Part shown: piece by piece, positions 15,651 to 24,896 of the stretch
Layout of the letters: the number at the start of each line of letters is the position of its first letter
Position numbering within the stretch: the stretch's first letter is position 1
Origin: JAAYZM01 sp964510785
GTDB taxonomy: Bacteria; Actinomycetota; Actinomycetes; Actinomycetales; Cellulomonadaceae
Length of the DNA: 54,421 nucleotides
Reading direction: 5' to 3'
Assembly: GCA_964510785.1 (NCBI GenBank)
Contig: CAZECM010000013.1
Coordinates: 1-54,421 of the forward strand
Position numbers and translations under genes: made by a program
Notes under the pieces: model-generated
Told to the model about the DNA's origin: nothing
Seen by the model: only the letters and a program-made list of their open reading frames with translations
Databases searched by the model: none

Positions 15651-16649
15651 CTAGACCCGGACCGCAACGGCGTCGAGCACCTCGCGCACGTCGTGCGCAC
15701 CGGGCCGCTCGCCCGCCCGGAACGACGCGCCCAGGACGCGTTGCACCGCCTCGTTCAACGGCGTCGCCACTCCGTGGAGGCGACCGAGGAGCACGATCTC
15801 GCCGTTGAGGTAGTCGAGCTCGTGCCCCGTCGCGTCCTCACGCGCGAAGCTCTGCCAGGTCGACATCCCCCCGGGCCGGCCCGCGGCTCGGGGCGTCACG
15901 ACGAACCCGCTCGCATCGACCTTCCGCTCGGTGCTCGGGTCCGCCGCGTCGATCCCCGCACCCGCGAAGGCCGCGCGCGCCTCCGCGACCAACCCTTCCT
16001 TGAGGGTGGCGATCTGCTCGGCGTCGCCGGTGAAGACGTCCACCGCATTGTTGACGTTGAAGACGAGCTTCGCCGCCTTCCAGCGCGAGATGTCCTCGAC
16101 GGCCCACGCCGCGTAGCCGGCGCGGGCCCACTCCGCTGCCACCTGCTCCGCGAGCTCGGACGGGGCATCCGGGAAGGCGCCGATCGTGACGACGGCGATG
16201 GCCGGGAAGGAACGCACCTCGACCACCCCCGGCTCGACGTAGGCCCCGGCCTGGTTGAAGGACGCCGCGAGCACGGTCCGGAAGCGTCGCGCTGCCTGAC
16301 GCTCGGCCTCGAGCCCGTTCTGCACCGTGATCACGGGCAGGTCCGCGACGATGCGACCGTCCGAGACGGGCCGCCAGGCCCACTCGGTCAGCGCGGCGTC
16401 GAGGTCCTGGGTCTTCGGGGTGAGCACCAGGACATCATCGGGTTCGAGGACGGGGAGCTGTTCGCTCGTGGCGACCTCGAGGTGAAGCACCACCTCCCCG
16501 GAGGGTCGGACGTACCGCAGCCCTCGCTCGCGGAGCAGTCCGGCCTGGCGCTCGCGCGCGACGAGCACGTAGGGGATCGAGTGCTCGTGCAGCTGAGCGG
16601 CGAGCGACGCGCCGAGCGCGCCAGCTCCGACGATGACGTATCGAGACAT
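15651..16649 (-). CDS. Ketopantoate reductase family NAD(P)-dependent 2-oxoacid reductase (ApbA/PanE-like)
   Basis: 332 aa. The N-terminal Rossmann motif is VIVGAGALGASLAAQL; VLVLTPKTQD and ITVQNGLEAE correspond to the NADP/substrate segments of PanE. The C-terminal all-helical domain has the catalytic-lysine region SRWKAAKLVFNVNN and the late motif TWQSFAREDATGHELDYLNGEIV. True PanE makes pantoate, but this copy lies third in an operon with two flavin monooxygenases, so a different 2-oxoacid or aldehyde produced by desulfurisation is the likelier substrate. 59 bp separate it from the monooxygenase gene upstream. Confidence 0.85.
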   Translation of the reverse strand: MSRYVIVGAGALGASLAAQLHEHSIPYVLVARERQAGLLRERGLRYVRPSGEVVLHLEVATSEQLPVLEPDDVLVLTPKTQDLDAALTEWAWRPVSDGRIVADLPVITVQNGLEAERQAARRFRTVLAASFNQAGAYVEPGVVEVRSFPAIAVVTIGAFPDAPSELAEQVAAEWARAGYAAWAVEDISRWKAAKLVFNVNNAVDVFTGDAEQIATLKEGLVAEARAAFAGAGIDAADPSTERKVDASGFVVTPRAAGRPGGMSTWQSFAREDATGHELDYLNGEIVLLGRLHGVATPLNEAVQRVLGASFRAGERPGAHDVREVLDAVAVRV

Positions 16650-16708
16650 CCTTGAGCTCCTTCGGTGGTGGCGTCAGCGGTACTGACGGCAGCGGTGGTG
16701 GGTGGTGG

Positions 16709-17881
16709 CTACAGGCCGAACAGGCGGCGGCCGACGGCGAGCCGAGCGGCGTCCTCTTGCGGCGGGTGGACCCGCGCGCACAGCACGTCCCGCAGGTGGC
16801 GCTCGAGACTGTTCGAGCGGGAGAGGGCCGGGTTCCCGAGCGCGGCCACGGCAACCTGCACGGCCTCGATGGCGCCACGCGCGATGACCGGCTTGGCGAT
16901 CTGCGTGCGACGGATCGCTTCCGCGTCGCCCGCCGCCGCCCGTGCCGTGAGGCCGTAGAGCAGCTCCTCGGCCTGCACCAGGAGACCCTCGATCTCCCCG
17001 AGCACCGACTGGATGCGCTCGGTCTGCGCGATCGGTCGACCCAGCGCCGAGGGCACTCGCTCCTCGGCGAACCTGATGAACGCCTGCTGGGCCGCCCGGG
17101 CGACCCCGAGATAGATCACCGAGTGCAGCAGGCTCGAAGGGCCGCCCCGCCCGACCGGGTCCACGTAGCGGCCGTCGGTGAACGGGATCTCGATGAAGTT
17201 CTCGAACGGCACCTCGACACCGTGGTAGACGACGTCGTGCGTCGCGCTGCCGCGCAGGCCGAGGTGGTCCCAGGTCTCGATCACCTCCAGCCCGGGTGCG
17301 CCTCCTGGCACGAGCACGTGACCCACGCGCGTCTCCGGCTCGTCCGTCTTGACCCAGACGTTCTGCCAGTCGAGGTACCTGCTTCCGGTCACGTACGCCT
17401 TGCGACCCTGGATGGACCACCCGCTCGCGGTGCGCTGCGCCGTGGTGGCCGGCAGCCCGCCGCGGGCCGGTGCGCCCAGCTCGGGCTCGGCGCGCGCGCC
17501 GTTGAGGTTCACGGGACCGCGCTCGGACCGCTCGAGGAACTCCGCGAACACCGCCGCGGGCCACACTCGCTGCGCCTTCTGTCGCTCGACCGCATGGATC
17601 GTGTTGACGAGGACGAGCCCCGCCGAGGGGTCGCCCTGCGAGACCGCCTGGACCAGTCGGGCGAGGCCGACGACGTCGAGCCGGCGCTCGTCCTCGGCGA
17701 AGATCAGGTCGTACACACCGACGTCGAAGAGCGCCCGCAGCGTCGGCGCCGGGAAGGCCCCCTGCCGGTCCACCCGTTCGGCATCGCCGGCCGCGAGCGC
17801 GGTGAGCCCGGCGAGCGCCTCCGGTTCAAGACGTTCGAGACCGTCGAGCCGCTCGGGGCGCGCGTCCGTGGCGGTGCTCAT
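16709..17881 (-). CDS. Acyl-CoA dehydrogenase-fold flavin monooxygenase (DszC/SfnB-like)
   Basis: 390 aa with the acyl-CoA dehydrogenase fold, but with a C-terminus typical of FMNH2-dependent monooxygenases (SLERHLRDVLCARVHPPQEDAARLAVGR) and no acyl-CoA dehydrogenase catalytic Glu signature. Other blocks are WSIQGRKAYVTGSRYLDWQNVWVKT, GLRGSATHDVVYHGVEVP and RAAQQAFIRFAEERVPSALG. Related enzymes oxygenate organosulfur sulfur atoms (DszC: thioether to sulfone; SfnB: sulfone assimilation), using FMNH2 from a reductase such as the one at 11946. Its ATG overlaps the stop of the luciferase-type monooxygenase gene (ATGA); a DszA/DszC-like two-step pairing is suggested. Confidence 0.85.
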   Translation of the reverse strand: MSTATDARPERLDGLERLEPEALAGLTALAAGDAERVDRQGAFPAPTLRALFDVGVYDLIFAEDERRLDVVGLARLVQAVSQGDPSAGLVLVNTIHAVERQKAQRVWPAAVFAEFLERSERGPVNLNGARAEPELGAPARGGLPATTAQRTASGWSIQGRKAYVTGSRYLDWQNVWVKTDEPETRVGHVLVPGGAPGLEVIETWDHLGLRGSATHDVVYHGVEVPFENFIEIPFTDGRYVDPVGRGGPSSLLHSVIYLGVARAAQQAFIRFAEERVPSALGRPIAQTERIQSVLGEIEGLLVQAEELLYGLTARAAAGDAEAIRRTQIAKPVIARGAIEAVQVAVAALGNPALSRSNSLERHLRDVLCARVHPPQEDAARLAVGRRLFGL

Positions 17882-19203
17882 CGCGCCCTGCTCCCGGGGC
17901 CGACGCCGAGGTTCGCCCGGAAGGTGTCACCCTCGTACTCGGTCCGGAAGCGTCCCCGCCGCTGCAGCTCGGGAACGAGCCCCTCGACGATCGCCGTGAT
18001 GCCCCGAGGGTTGGACTCGACGTTGAACGCGAAGCCGTCGCTCGCACCCGCGTCGATCCACCGCTCGAAGTCGTCGGCAAGCTGCTCAGGCGTGCCGATG
18101 ACGACGCGGTGGCCCGCCGTGATGTTGTTCAGGAGCACGTCCCGCGTCGTGAAGCCACGGTCCTTGGCCTCCTGGACGAGGTTTCCGCGCTGCTGACGGT
18201 CGTACGGCGTCGCGTTCTCGATCTCGATCTCGCTGTACGGCAGCGGCTCGGCCGGGTCCAGGAGCGAGGCCGGGACCCCGAGCCGGGCGGCGAGGGCCTC
18301 GGTCAGGTAGTCGAGATCGAGCTGCTCGTCGAGCTCGCTCTTGATGGCGTGGGCCTCCGCCTCGGTCGAGCCGAGGATGGGAAGCAGCCCCGGGAGCACG
18401 AGGATGTCGTCGCGCGACCTGCCCGAGCGCTCGGCGAAGTCCCGGGCGTCCGAGGTGAAGGCTTGGCCCGAGGCGATGGTGCGGTGCTTCGTGAAGAGTG
18501 CGTCCGCCCAGCGCGCGCCGAACTCCCGGCTCTGGCGCGAGGCACCCGCCTGCACGATGACCGGCTTGTTGCCCTCGTACGGCGGCACGGGCAGGATGCC
18601 CCGGCTCGCGAAGTGCTTGCCCTGGAACTCGACCGGCCGCGCCCGCGTGAGGTCCGTGTAGGTGTGGGTCGCGGCGTCGGCGACGATCGCCTCTTGCGGC
18701 AGCGAGTCCCACAGCTCGTGCACGATGGTCAGGAACTCCTCGGCGCGCTCATACTTCTCGTCACGCTCGTAGACGGTCTCGAGGCCGAGCACGCCGAGCG
18801 CGTTGTCGTTCTGGCTCGTGATGACGTTCCAGCCGGCCCTGCCCCGGCTGAGGTGATCGAGCGACGCGATGTCGCGGGCGACCTGGTACGGGTAGCCGTA
18901 GACGGAGTTGATGGTCGCGATGAGACCGATCTTCTCGGTCGCGATGGCGATCGCGGAGAACACGACGGTGGGGTCGAGCGAGCGCCACGGCCGCCGGGGC
19001 GGGTCGTCGAGTTTGAGGCCCCCGTAGCCGTCCGGCATGAAGATCGCGTCGAGCTTGCCCGCCTCGGCGATCGTGGCGTTGGCGACGAGCTGGTCGATGT
19101 CGGTCGAGAGCGTCGCCGCCCCGTCCTGCTGCTTCCAGGCGGCGTCGTGGATGCCCGACGGGGTCAAATTGAACACCAGGCGGATAGGTTTCTTGACCCC
19201 CAT
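17878..19203 (-). CDS. Luciferase-like (LLM) FMNH2-dependent monooxygenase, NtaA/SnaA/DszA family
   Basis: 441-aa TIM-barrel flavin monooxygenase. Typical blocks are RLVFNLTPSGIHDAAW, LDAIFMPDGYGG, IGLIATINSVYGYPYQVARDIASLDHLSRGRAGWNVITSQND and QAGASRQSREFGARWADALFT. ATG 19203 has AGGAG 8-9 bases upstream. DszA relatives cleave the C-S bond of a sulfone using FMNH2. It is the first gene of the operon LLM - DszC-like - ketopantoate-reductase-like (first two overlapping by 4 bp) and diverges from the first importer operon across 304 bp. Actual substrate unknown. Confidence 0.9.
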   Translation of the reverse strand: MGVKKPIRLVFNLTPSGIHDAAWKQQDGAATLSTDIDQLVANATIAEAGKLDAIFMPDGYGGLKLDDPPRRPWRSLDPTVVFSAIAIATEKIGLIATINSVYGYPYQVARDIASLDHLSRGRAGWNVITSQNDNALGVLGLETVYERDEKYERAEEFLTIVHELWDSLPQEAIVADAATHTYTDLTRARPVEFQGKHFASRGILPVPPYEGNKPVIVQAGASRQSREFGARWADALFTKHRTIASGQAFTSDARDFAERSGRSRDDILVLPGLLPILGSTEAEAHAIKSELDEQLDLDYLTEALAARLGVPASLLDPAEPLPYSEIEIENATPYDRQQRGNLVQEAKDRGFTTRDVLLNNITAGHRVVIGTPEQLADDFERWIDAGASDGFAFNVESNPRGITAIVEGLVPELQRRGRFRTEYEGDTFRANLGVGPGSRAR

Positions 19204-19507
19204 GGACCTGACTCCTTCTATACGAATCCGGATATGTCTCCTCGAGATTAGGCGCGATGGGGGCGGTCGTCCAAGTGCGAACGTCGATGGGTTTCCATCA
19301 GAATGGACGATGGCAGGGGAGGCCGCTGGGTGGTTCGGCGGCAAGAGGTTCCGCCCGAGAAATCCCAGGTGAGGATCGATTGCCGACGCCTATGCCTACC
19401 AATTCCAGATCACTGTTGGACATTGTCGGGCCGACGTTCTTAACGTGAATACCTCGCCCACCACCGAGCCCTGGAGACGATGTGCCGCAGACACCCCAGG
19501 AGGGACC
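19204..19507. other. Divergent promoter region of the LLM operon and importer operon 1
   Basis: No gene seen. The plus-strand promoter is at 19405-19445. On the minus side the leader contains ATCCGGAT (near 19226-19233) inside an imperfect dyad ATACGAATCCGGATAT, and TATAGA could serve as a -10. The -10 of the plus promoter is embedded in ACGTT-CTT-AACGT (19434-19446), a perfect 5-bp dyad that could bind a regulator. Confidence 0.5.
19405..19445 (+). promoter_or_regulatory. Importer operon 1 promoter with 17-bp block shared with operon 2
   Basis: CCAGATCACTGTTGGAC (19405-19421) includes a -35-like TTGGAC; after 18 bases comes TTAACG (19440-19445). The identical 17-bp block and the same 18-base spacing to TTAGCG occur upstream of importer operon 2. 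The block has TCCA/TGGA ends (19404-19420), a dyad plausible for a LysR or other dimeric regulator. A GTG overlapping the -10 is therefore not used as a start. Confidence 0.65.
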
Positions 19508-20602
19508 GTGTCCCTCCAAGAACTGCGCGAGGTCGACGCCGGTGCCACGACGCCCAGCGGGCCGGGCGCAGGCTCGCTGACCACCGCGGGTCTGCCCCCC
19601 GTGCCCCGGAGCCAGGACCCCGGGCCCGGCTCCCCGTCGGCACGCAGGCTGCGACTGTTCGTCGCACGCCGGCTGGCACAGGCCGTCGTCGTGCTCCTGC
19701 TCGCCTATCTCATCTCGTTCCTCGTTGTGTTCGTGCTCCCCGGCGACCCCATCGCAACGATCATCGACAACGGCGGCAACACGGTGTGGGTCGATCCCGC
19801 CCAGATCGAGCAGCTCCGGGCGAAGTACGGTCTCGACCAGTCACTCATCCAGCAGCTCTGGACGAACTTCAGCGCAGCGGTCACCGGCGACCTCGGCGTC
19901 TCGGCGCGTAACGGCATCGCGACCACGACCTTGATCGGGGACGTGGCGCCCTACACCCTGCAGCTCGCGGGGGCAGCTCTGCTGATCGCCGTGGTGCTGG
20001 GAGCGGGGCTCGCGCTGCTCGCCTACGCGACGAGGTCCCGCACGCTGCAGACCTGGCTGACCGCTCTTCCTGCGATCGGCGTGGCGGTCCCGGCGTTCTG
20101 GATCGGGCTGCTGTTGCTGCAGCTCTTCGCGTACCGCCTCGGCTGGTTCCCGTCCATCGGGAACGACGGGTGGCGCGCACTCGTGCTTCCGGCGCTGACA
20201 CTGGCTCTCGCGCCGGCCGCGCAGATCGCCCAGGTGCTCGGGGCGAACCTCTACGCGACGCTGCACGACCCGCTCGTCGTCACCGCGCGCGCCAAGGGTG
20301 CCAGCCACTCGCGGGTGCTGCTGGCGCACGCACTGCCCAACTCCGTCGTACCCGCCATCGCCCTGGCCGGTGTCATCGCCGGCGAGCTGCTGACCGGCTC
20401 GGTCATCGTCGAGACGGTCTTCGCCAGGGAAGGCATCGGGCGCCTCACCGTCTCCGCCGTGGAGTTCCGCGACATCCAGGTCGTCCAGGGCGTGGCACTG
20501 CTCGGTGCCTTCGTCTTCGTCACGGTGTCTCTCGTGTGCGACGTCATCAACGCTGTGATCGATCCGCGGACGGCGGAGGCAAGGACAGGTGCGTCGACGT
20601 GA
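19508..20602 (+). CDS. ABC importer permease 1 (DppB/OppB type)
   Basis: 364 aa. GTG 19508 follows AGGAGGG by 3-4 bases; a GTG at 19445 lies in the promoter and is rejected. After a ~45-residue cytoplasmic tail there are six predicted membrane segments, starting with AQAVVVLLLAYLISFLVVFVL. The family block LPGDP...LRAKYGLDQSL is present, as is the EAA-type loop VVTARAKGASHSRVLLAHALPNS that contacts the ATPase. It forms the transmembrane heterodimer with the next gene (GTGA overlap). Peptide/nickel-type permeases also import glutathione and other organosulfur compounds. Confidence 0.92.
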   Translation: MSLQELREVDAGATTPSGPGAGSLTTAGLPPVPRSQDPGPGSPSARRLRLFVARRLAQAVVVLLLAYLISFLVVFVLPGDPIATIIDNGGNTVWVDPAQIEQLRAKYGLDQSLIQQLWTNFSAAVTGDLGVSARNGIATTTLIGDVAPYTLQLAGAALLIAVVLGAGLALLAYATRSRTLQTWLTALPAIGVAVPAFWIGLLLLQLFAYRLGWFPSIGNDGWRALVLPALTLALAPAAQIAQVLGANLYATLHDPLVVTARAKGASHSRVLLAHALPNSVVPAIALAGVIAGELLTGSVIVETVFAREGIGRLTVSAVEFRDIQVVQGVALLGAFVFVTVSLVCDVINAVIDPRTAEARTGAST

Positions 20603-21486
20603 CCTCTTCCCCCCTGACGCAGACGCGCGACCTCGACGAGAGCCACAGGCAGCCCACAGACCAGCCCCGGCCCCGGAGCTGGCGGGTCTCGTTCACCGGT
20701 GTGACCTTCTTCCTGGCTCTCCTCGTCGTCCTCGTGACGCTCGCGACCGCGGCCGCACCCGACCTGTTCGCCCCCGGCGACCCGGTGACCGGCGTTCCCA
20801 CGGAGCGGCTGCAGACGCCCGGCTCGGCGCACCTGTTCGGCACCGACCAGATCGGGCGCGACCTGTTCACCCGGGTGGTCCACGGCAGCCAGCGCACCGT
20901 GCTCGGCGCCCTGATCGCGATCGTCCCGGGCTTCCTCGTCGGTGCCACGCTGGGTGTGGTCGCCGCGATGTCGCCACGCCGGGTGGACGACGTGCTCATG
21001 CGCTTCGTGGACGCCCAGATGTCGATCCCCTGGCTGCTGCTGGCCCTCCTCGTGATCGCCGTCTTCGGCCCGGGCACGGTGACGGCCGCCCTGGCGGTGA
21101 GCATCGGGACGGTCGGCGGGTTCGCGCGGGTGACGCGCGCAGAGGCTTCCCGCGTACGTCACGCCGACTTCGTCGAGGCCTCGGTGCTCGCAGGATCCTC
21201 GTGGCTGCGGACGGTGATCACGCACGTGCTGCCCAACTCGATCCGGCCCGTCCTGGCGCTGGCAACTCTCTACACCGGGAGCGTCGTGCTCTGGATCTCG
21301 GGCCTGAGCTTCCTCGGCTACGGCACACCGCCCCCGTTGCCGGAGTGGGGCGCGATGGTCGCCGACGGCCGTGACTTCCTCCACGTCGCGTGGTGGATCG
21401 GGTTCTTCCCCGGGCTCGCGATCTTCGCGCTCGCGCTCTCGGTCAACGTCATCGGGCAACGCCTCCGCGTCAGAACCACCCGATAG
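20599..21486 (+). CDS. ABC importer permease 1 (DppC/OppC type)
   Basis: 295 aa starting at GTG 20599, which overlaps the previous stop. N-terminal oligopeptide-permease segment with first helix FTGVTFFLALLVVLVTLATAA, the family signature HLFGTDQIGRDLFTRVVHGSQRTV, and EAA loop FVEASVLAGSSWLRTVITHVLPNS. Ends with SFLGYGTPPPLPEWGAMVADG, standard for DppC. Pairs with the DppB-type permease and the fused ATPase at 23250. Confidence 0.93.
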   Translation: MTSSPLTQTRDLDESHRQPTDQPRPRSWRVSFTGVTFFLALLVVLVTLATAAAPDLFAPGDPVTGVPTERLQTPGSAHLFGTDQIGRDLFTRVVHGSQRTVLGALIAIVPGFLVGATLGVVAAMSPRRVDDVLMRFVDAQMSIPWLLLALLVIAVFGPGTVTAALAVSIGTVGGFARVTRAEASRVRHADFVEASVLAGSSWLRTVITHVLPNSIRPVLALATLYTGSVVLWISGLSFLGYGTPPPLPEWGAMVADGRDFLHVAWWIGFFPGLAIFALALSVNVIGQRLRVRTTR

Positions 21487-21526
21487 CCGAACCACAACCA
21501 CCCATGAAGGAAAGGTGCACGAACTG

Positions 21527-23173
21527 ATGTCTGCAAGCAAGAAGAGTCCTCGGCGCAAGCCGCTAGGCGCACTCGCGCTGACGGCTGTGCTCGTCCTGTC
21601 GGCCTGCTCCGACCAGCCGCAGGATCCCGGCGGTGACCAGAGCCCCAGCCAGGACGCCGAGCCGACCCGGGCGGAGGGCGACCCAGTCCCCGGTGGTGTG
21701 CTGAGGTTCGGCCGGACCGAGGCGATCTCGTGCATCGACCCGCACCAGTTCCTCGACCTGAGCGTGATCTCGAACGTCGTCGACTCCCTCACCGACATCC
21801 ATCCGGACACCAACGAGATCATCCCGCGGCTGGCCACCGGGTGGACGGTCAACGAGGACGCCACGGAGTTCACATTCACGCTGCGCGACAACGTCACGTT
21901 CAGCAACGGCGAGAAGCTCGACGCGGACGTCGTCAAGCAGAACTTCGACACGATCCTGACCTTGCCGAGCTCGCAGTACGCGGCCTACTACCTGCGCGAC
22001 GTCGAGGAGATCACGGCGGACTCACCCACCCAGCTCACGGTGCGGTTCAGCGCCCCCCGGCTCTCCTTCCTGCGCAGCACGGCCCAGGTCGACCTGGGGA
22101 TCGTGGCCCCGGAGACCCTCGCCACGAGCGAGGACGAGCGGTGCCAGCACATCATCGGTTCCGGGCCCTTCGTGGTGACCGCCTTCGCCCCAGACAGAGG
22201 CGCCACCCTCGAGAGCCGGGAGGGCTACACGTGGGGCTCCGACCGCGGCAGCGCGATCGGACCCTTCCTCGACACGGTCGAGATCACCGTCGTCCCCGAG
22301 AGCGCGACACGGCTCGGGGCGCTGACCTCCGGTGAGCTGCACGTGATCGACCAGGTGCAGCCGAACGACGAGAGCTTCCTCAACGACGCCGGCTACGAGG
22401 TCCGCGCCTCTGAGGTGCAGGGGATCGTGTGGAACCTGTCCGCGAACGTCGGGCGCGCGCCCTTCGACGACGTCAGGGTCCGTCGCGCCGCGCAGCTCGC
22501 GGTCAACCTCGACGAGATCGAGCAGGCCGCCCTGACCGGCTCCTGGCAGCGCAAGGCCAAGAGTGTGCTGGCCGAGTCAACGCCCGAGTTCGTCGACGAG
22601 AGCGAGCACCTCCTCTTCGACCCGACGGCGGCCGAACGGCTCCTCGACGAGGCAGGCTGGGCCCGTGACGGCACCGGTCCGCGCACGAAGGACGGGGCCA
22701 CGCTCACGATCGACATCCCGTTCCACCGCGAGGACGACGTCATCCTGCTGGTGCAGCAACAGCTCAACGCGGTCGGCTTCGACACCAAGATCCGCAAGGT
22801 GGCCCGCGCCGAACGCACCGAGGTCATCGCGAACTTCGACTTCGACCTCGTGTGGTGGGCGGCGAACAACGAGGGTGTCTCGGCGCTGACCTCGACCCTC
22901 TCGCCGAACTACCTCAACCGGCTGGGCGCCTCACCCGGTCAGCTCCCGAGCTTCGAGCAGACGCTCGACGAACTGGCTGCCGCCGCCACGGAGGAGGAGC
23001 GCACCACAGCCGTGCGCACGGCCACCCAGGAGATCTACGACGAGGCCTACCTCATCCCGGTGTTCCCGTGGTCTGAGCCGTTCGGCGTCGACCCGACGCT
23101 CCAGGGCCTGCGCCTCGGCGACGTCTACTACAACCCGGCGATCGACTTCCGGGACACCTGGCTCAGCGAGTAG
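21527..23173 (+). CDS. ABC importer substrate-binding lipoprotein 1 (SBP family 5)
   Basis: 548 aa. Lipoprotein signal LALTAVLVLSAC with acylated Cys27, then an acidic linker and the family-5 start GGVLRFGRTEAISCIDPHQF. Further blocks: LATGWTVNEDATEFTFTLRDNVTFSNGEKLDADVV and FVVTAFAPDRGATLES. ATG 21527 is used; a GTG at 21515 (four residues longer) has a better placed AAGGA and cannot be excluded. The protein would be membrane-tethered outside and capture the substrate. Fold resembles DppA/OppA/GsiB; ligand unknown. 40 bp separate it from the permease gene and a strong hairpin follows its stop. Confidence 0.92.
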   Translation: MSASKKSPRRKPLGALALTAVLVLSACSDQPQDPGGDQSPSQDAEPTRAEGDPVPGGVLRFGRTEAISCIDPHQFLDLSVISNVVDSLTDIHPDTNEIIPRLATGWTVNEDATEFTFTLRDNVTFSNGEKLDADVVKQNFDTILTLPSSQYAAYYLRDVEEITADSPTQLTVRFSAPRLSFLRSTAQVDLGIVAPETLATSEDERCQHIIGSGPFVVTAFAPDRGATLESREGYTWGSDRGSAIGPFLDTVEITVVPESATRLGALTSGELHVIDQVQPNDESFLNDAGYEVRASEVQGIVWNLSANVGRAPFDDVRVRRAAQLAVNLDEIEQAALTGSWQRKAKSVLAESTPEFVDESEHLLFDPTAAERLLDEAGWARDGTGPRTKDGATLTIDIPFHREDDVILLVQQQLNAVGFDTKIRKVARAERTEVIANFDFDLVWWAANNEGVSALTSTLSPNYLNRLGASPGQLPSFEQTLDELAAAATEEERTTAVRTATQEIYDEAYLIPVFPWSEPFGVDPTLQGLRLGDVYYNPAIDFRDTWLSE

Positions 23174-23178
23174 CGAGC

Positions 23179-23214
23179 GGGCCTGGGCCACCCCGCCGCG
23201 GGTGGCCCAGGCCC
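23179..23214 (+). terminator. Strong intra-operon hairpin after the binding-protein gene
   Basis: Perfect 15-bp stem GGGCCTGGGCCACCC / GGGTGGCCCAGGCCC with CGCCGC loop, 6 bases after the binding-protein stop and 36 bases before the ATPase gene. Probably a partial terminator or 3'-end stabiliser that makes binding protein more abundant than ATPase. Confidence 0.75.
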
Positions 23215-23249
23215 ATCCAGCAGCAGACCTCAAGCCGAAGGAACAACAG

Positions 23250-24896
23250 ATGCTCTCTATCGAGTCCCTCTCCGTGGAGTACCGCGCCGGCCGCCGGACG
23301 GTCCAGGCGGTCGAGGACGTCAGCTTCGAGGTACCACGGGGGAAGATCGTCGCCCTGGTGGGCGAGTCGGGCTCGGGCAAGTCGACACTGGCCCATGCCG
23401 TGCTCGGCCTGCTGCCGCACAACGCCACGGTCCGTTCAGGACGGATCGGCCTCGACGACGACGACATCACCTCGCTGAGCCCCAAGCAGTGGTCCCGGGT
23501 ACGCGGCGGCCGGATCGGCTTCGTACCCCAGGACCCCGGCGTCGCGCTCAACTCCCTCGCCTTGGTGGGGGCCCAGGTCGCCGAGGCACTGCGCCTCGAC
23601 GGGACGCCTCGCGAGACAGCCAGGACGAGGGCGCTGGAGCTGATCGAGGAGGTGGGTCTCCCAGAACCGGCCGTCCGGGCTGCTCAGCGCCCCCATCAGC
23701 TCTCGGGGGGCATGCGCCAACGCGTGCTGATCGCCATTGCACAGGCACGCGACCCCGCGTACGTCGTCGCGGACGAACCCACGTCGGCTCTGGACGTGAC
23801 CGTGCAGAAGCTCATCCTCGACCTCCTGGTGGCGCGCACCCGCGCGCGCTCCCTCGGCCTCCTCCTCGTCACGCACGATCTCGGCGTCGCGGAGGACCGG
23901 GCCGACCACATCGTCGTCATGCACCGCGGTCGCGTCGTGGAGCAGGGCGCCGCGCGTGAGGTGCTTGCCAGCACGCACCCCTACACGTCGGAGCTCGTCC
24001 GAGCCGTGCCCACGGTCGGTGCGGGCCGACTCACGCCGCGCGTCGAGATACGCGACCGCGCGGTGCCGGCGGCCGAGGAGGACGACGTCTTGCGTCTCGA
24101 CGCCGTCACCAAGGAGTTCCCGCTCCCCGGACGTGGCCTGATCCGGGCACTCGACCGCGTCAGCATCTCCCTCCCACGCGGCAAGACCCTGGCCGTCGTG
24201 GGCGAGTCAGGTTCGGGCAAGTCCACGTTGGCCCGGATCGCGTTACGGCTCACCGAACCCACCGCGGGCGAGATCGAGTTCGACGGCGAGGATCTCCTGC
24301 GGGCACCACGCCGCCAACTACGCGAGTTCCGCAAGAGATCGCAGTTCGTCCACCAGAACCCGTACACGTCCCTCGACCCTCGGTGGACCGTCGAACGGAT
24401 CGTCGCCGAGCCGCTCACGAACCACGCCGGCCGCTCCAGGGCGGCCGTCCAGGCCAAGGTGCACGAGCTGCTGCGAGACGTAGCACTCGAACCCGCACTG
24501 GCGCGACGCCACCCGACCGAGCTGTCCGGGGGCCAGCGGCAGCGCGTGGCGATCGCCCGGGCGATCGCCCTCGAGCCGGAACTTCTCGTGCTCGACGAGC
24601 CGGTCTCTGCACTCGACGTCTCCGTGCAGGCCCAGGTGCTGCAGCTCCTCGTCGACCTGCAGGCGGCACGTGGCCTGAGCTTTCTCTTCATCAGCCACGA
24701 CCTGGCGGTCGTACGCCAGCTCGCCGACGCGGTCGTCGTGCTCCGCCAAGGACGCGTCGTCGAGTCGGCCCCCGCGGACGAGCTCTTCGACCACCCCCAG
24801 GACCCCTACACCCTCGAGCTTCTCGCTGCGGTGCCCGGCCGTGTCCTGTCCAGCTCGACATCGGCCCTTGGCACGACGGACGCGGCGCTCCGGTGA
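23250..24896 (+). CDS. ABC importer ATPase 1 (fused DppD-DppF)
   Basis: 548 aa with two complete nucleotide-binding domains. First: Walker A GESGSGKST (about residues 38-46), signature LSGGMRQR, Walker B YVVADEP, ALDVTVQ. Second: Walker A GESGSGKST again, signature LSGGQRQR, Walker B LLVLDEP. Each ends with the oligopeptide-family C-terminal HPYTSELV / DPYTLELL segment. AAGGA lies 7 bases before ATG 23250. The single-chain dimer energises the permeases at 19508 and 20599. The last codon overlaps the start of the LLM gene (GTGA), so uptake and oxygenase are translated together. Confidence 0.93.
   Translation: MLSIESLSVEYRAGRRTVQAVEDVSFEVPRGKIVALVGESGSGKSTLAHAVLGLLPHNATVRSGRIGLDDDDITSLSPKQWSRVRGGRIGFVPQDPGVALNSLALVGAQVAEALRLDGTPRETARTRALELIEEVGLPEPAVRAAQRPHQLSGGMRQRVLIAIAQARDPAYVVADEPTSALDVTVQKLILDLLVARTRARSLGLLLVTHDLGVAEDRADHIVVMHRGRVVEQGAAREVLASTHPYTSELVRAVPTVGAGRLTPRVEIRDRAVPAAEEDDVLRLDAVTKEFPLPGRGLIRALDRVSISLPRGKTLAVVGESGSGKSTLARIALRLTEPTAGEIEFDGEDLLRAPRRQLREFRKRSQFVHQNPYTSLDPRWTVERIVAEPLTNHAGRSRAAVQAKVHELLRDVALEPALARRHPTELSGGQRQRVAIARAIALEPELLVLDEPVSALDVSVQAQVLQLLVDLQAARGLSFLFISHDLAVVRQLADAVVVLRQGRVVESAPADELFDHPQDPYTLELLAAVPGRVLSSSTSALGTTDAALR

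Noticed and set aside
19445..19507. GTG 19445 as the permease start
   Set aside because: It overlaps the -10 hexamer of the shared promoter; GTG 19508 has an AGGAGGG site.
19480..19560. ATG 19480 (MCRRHPRR...) as a Cys leader peptide for importer operon 1
   Set aside because: The frame continues 143 codons through the permease gene as a typical shadow frame and has no nearby stop, unlike a leader peptide.
24383..24892. N-terminal extension of the LLM gene reaching back into the ATPase gene
   Set aside because: Arg-rich shadow of the ATPase; GTG 24893 with a GTGA overlap starts the conserved region.
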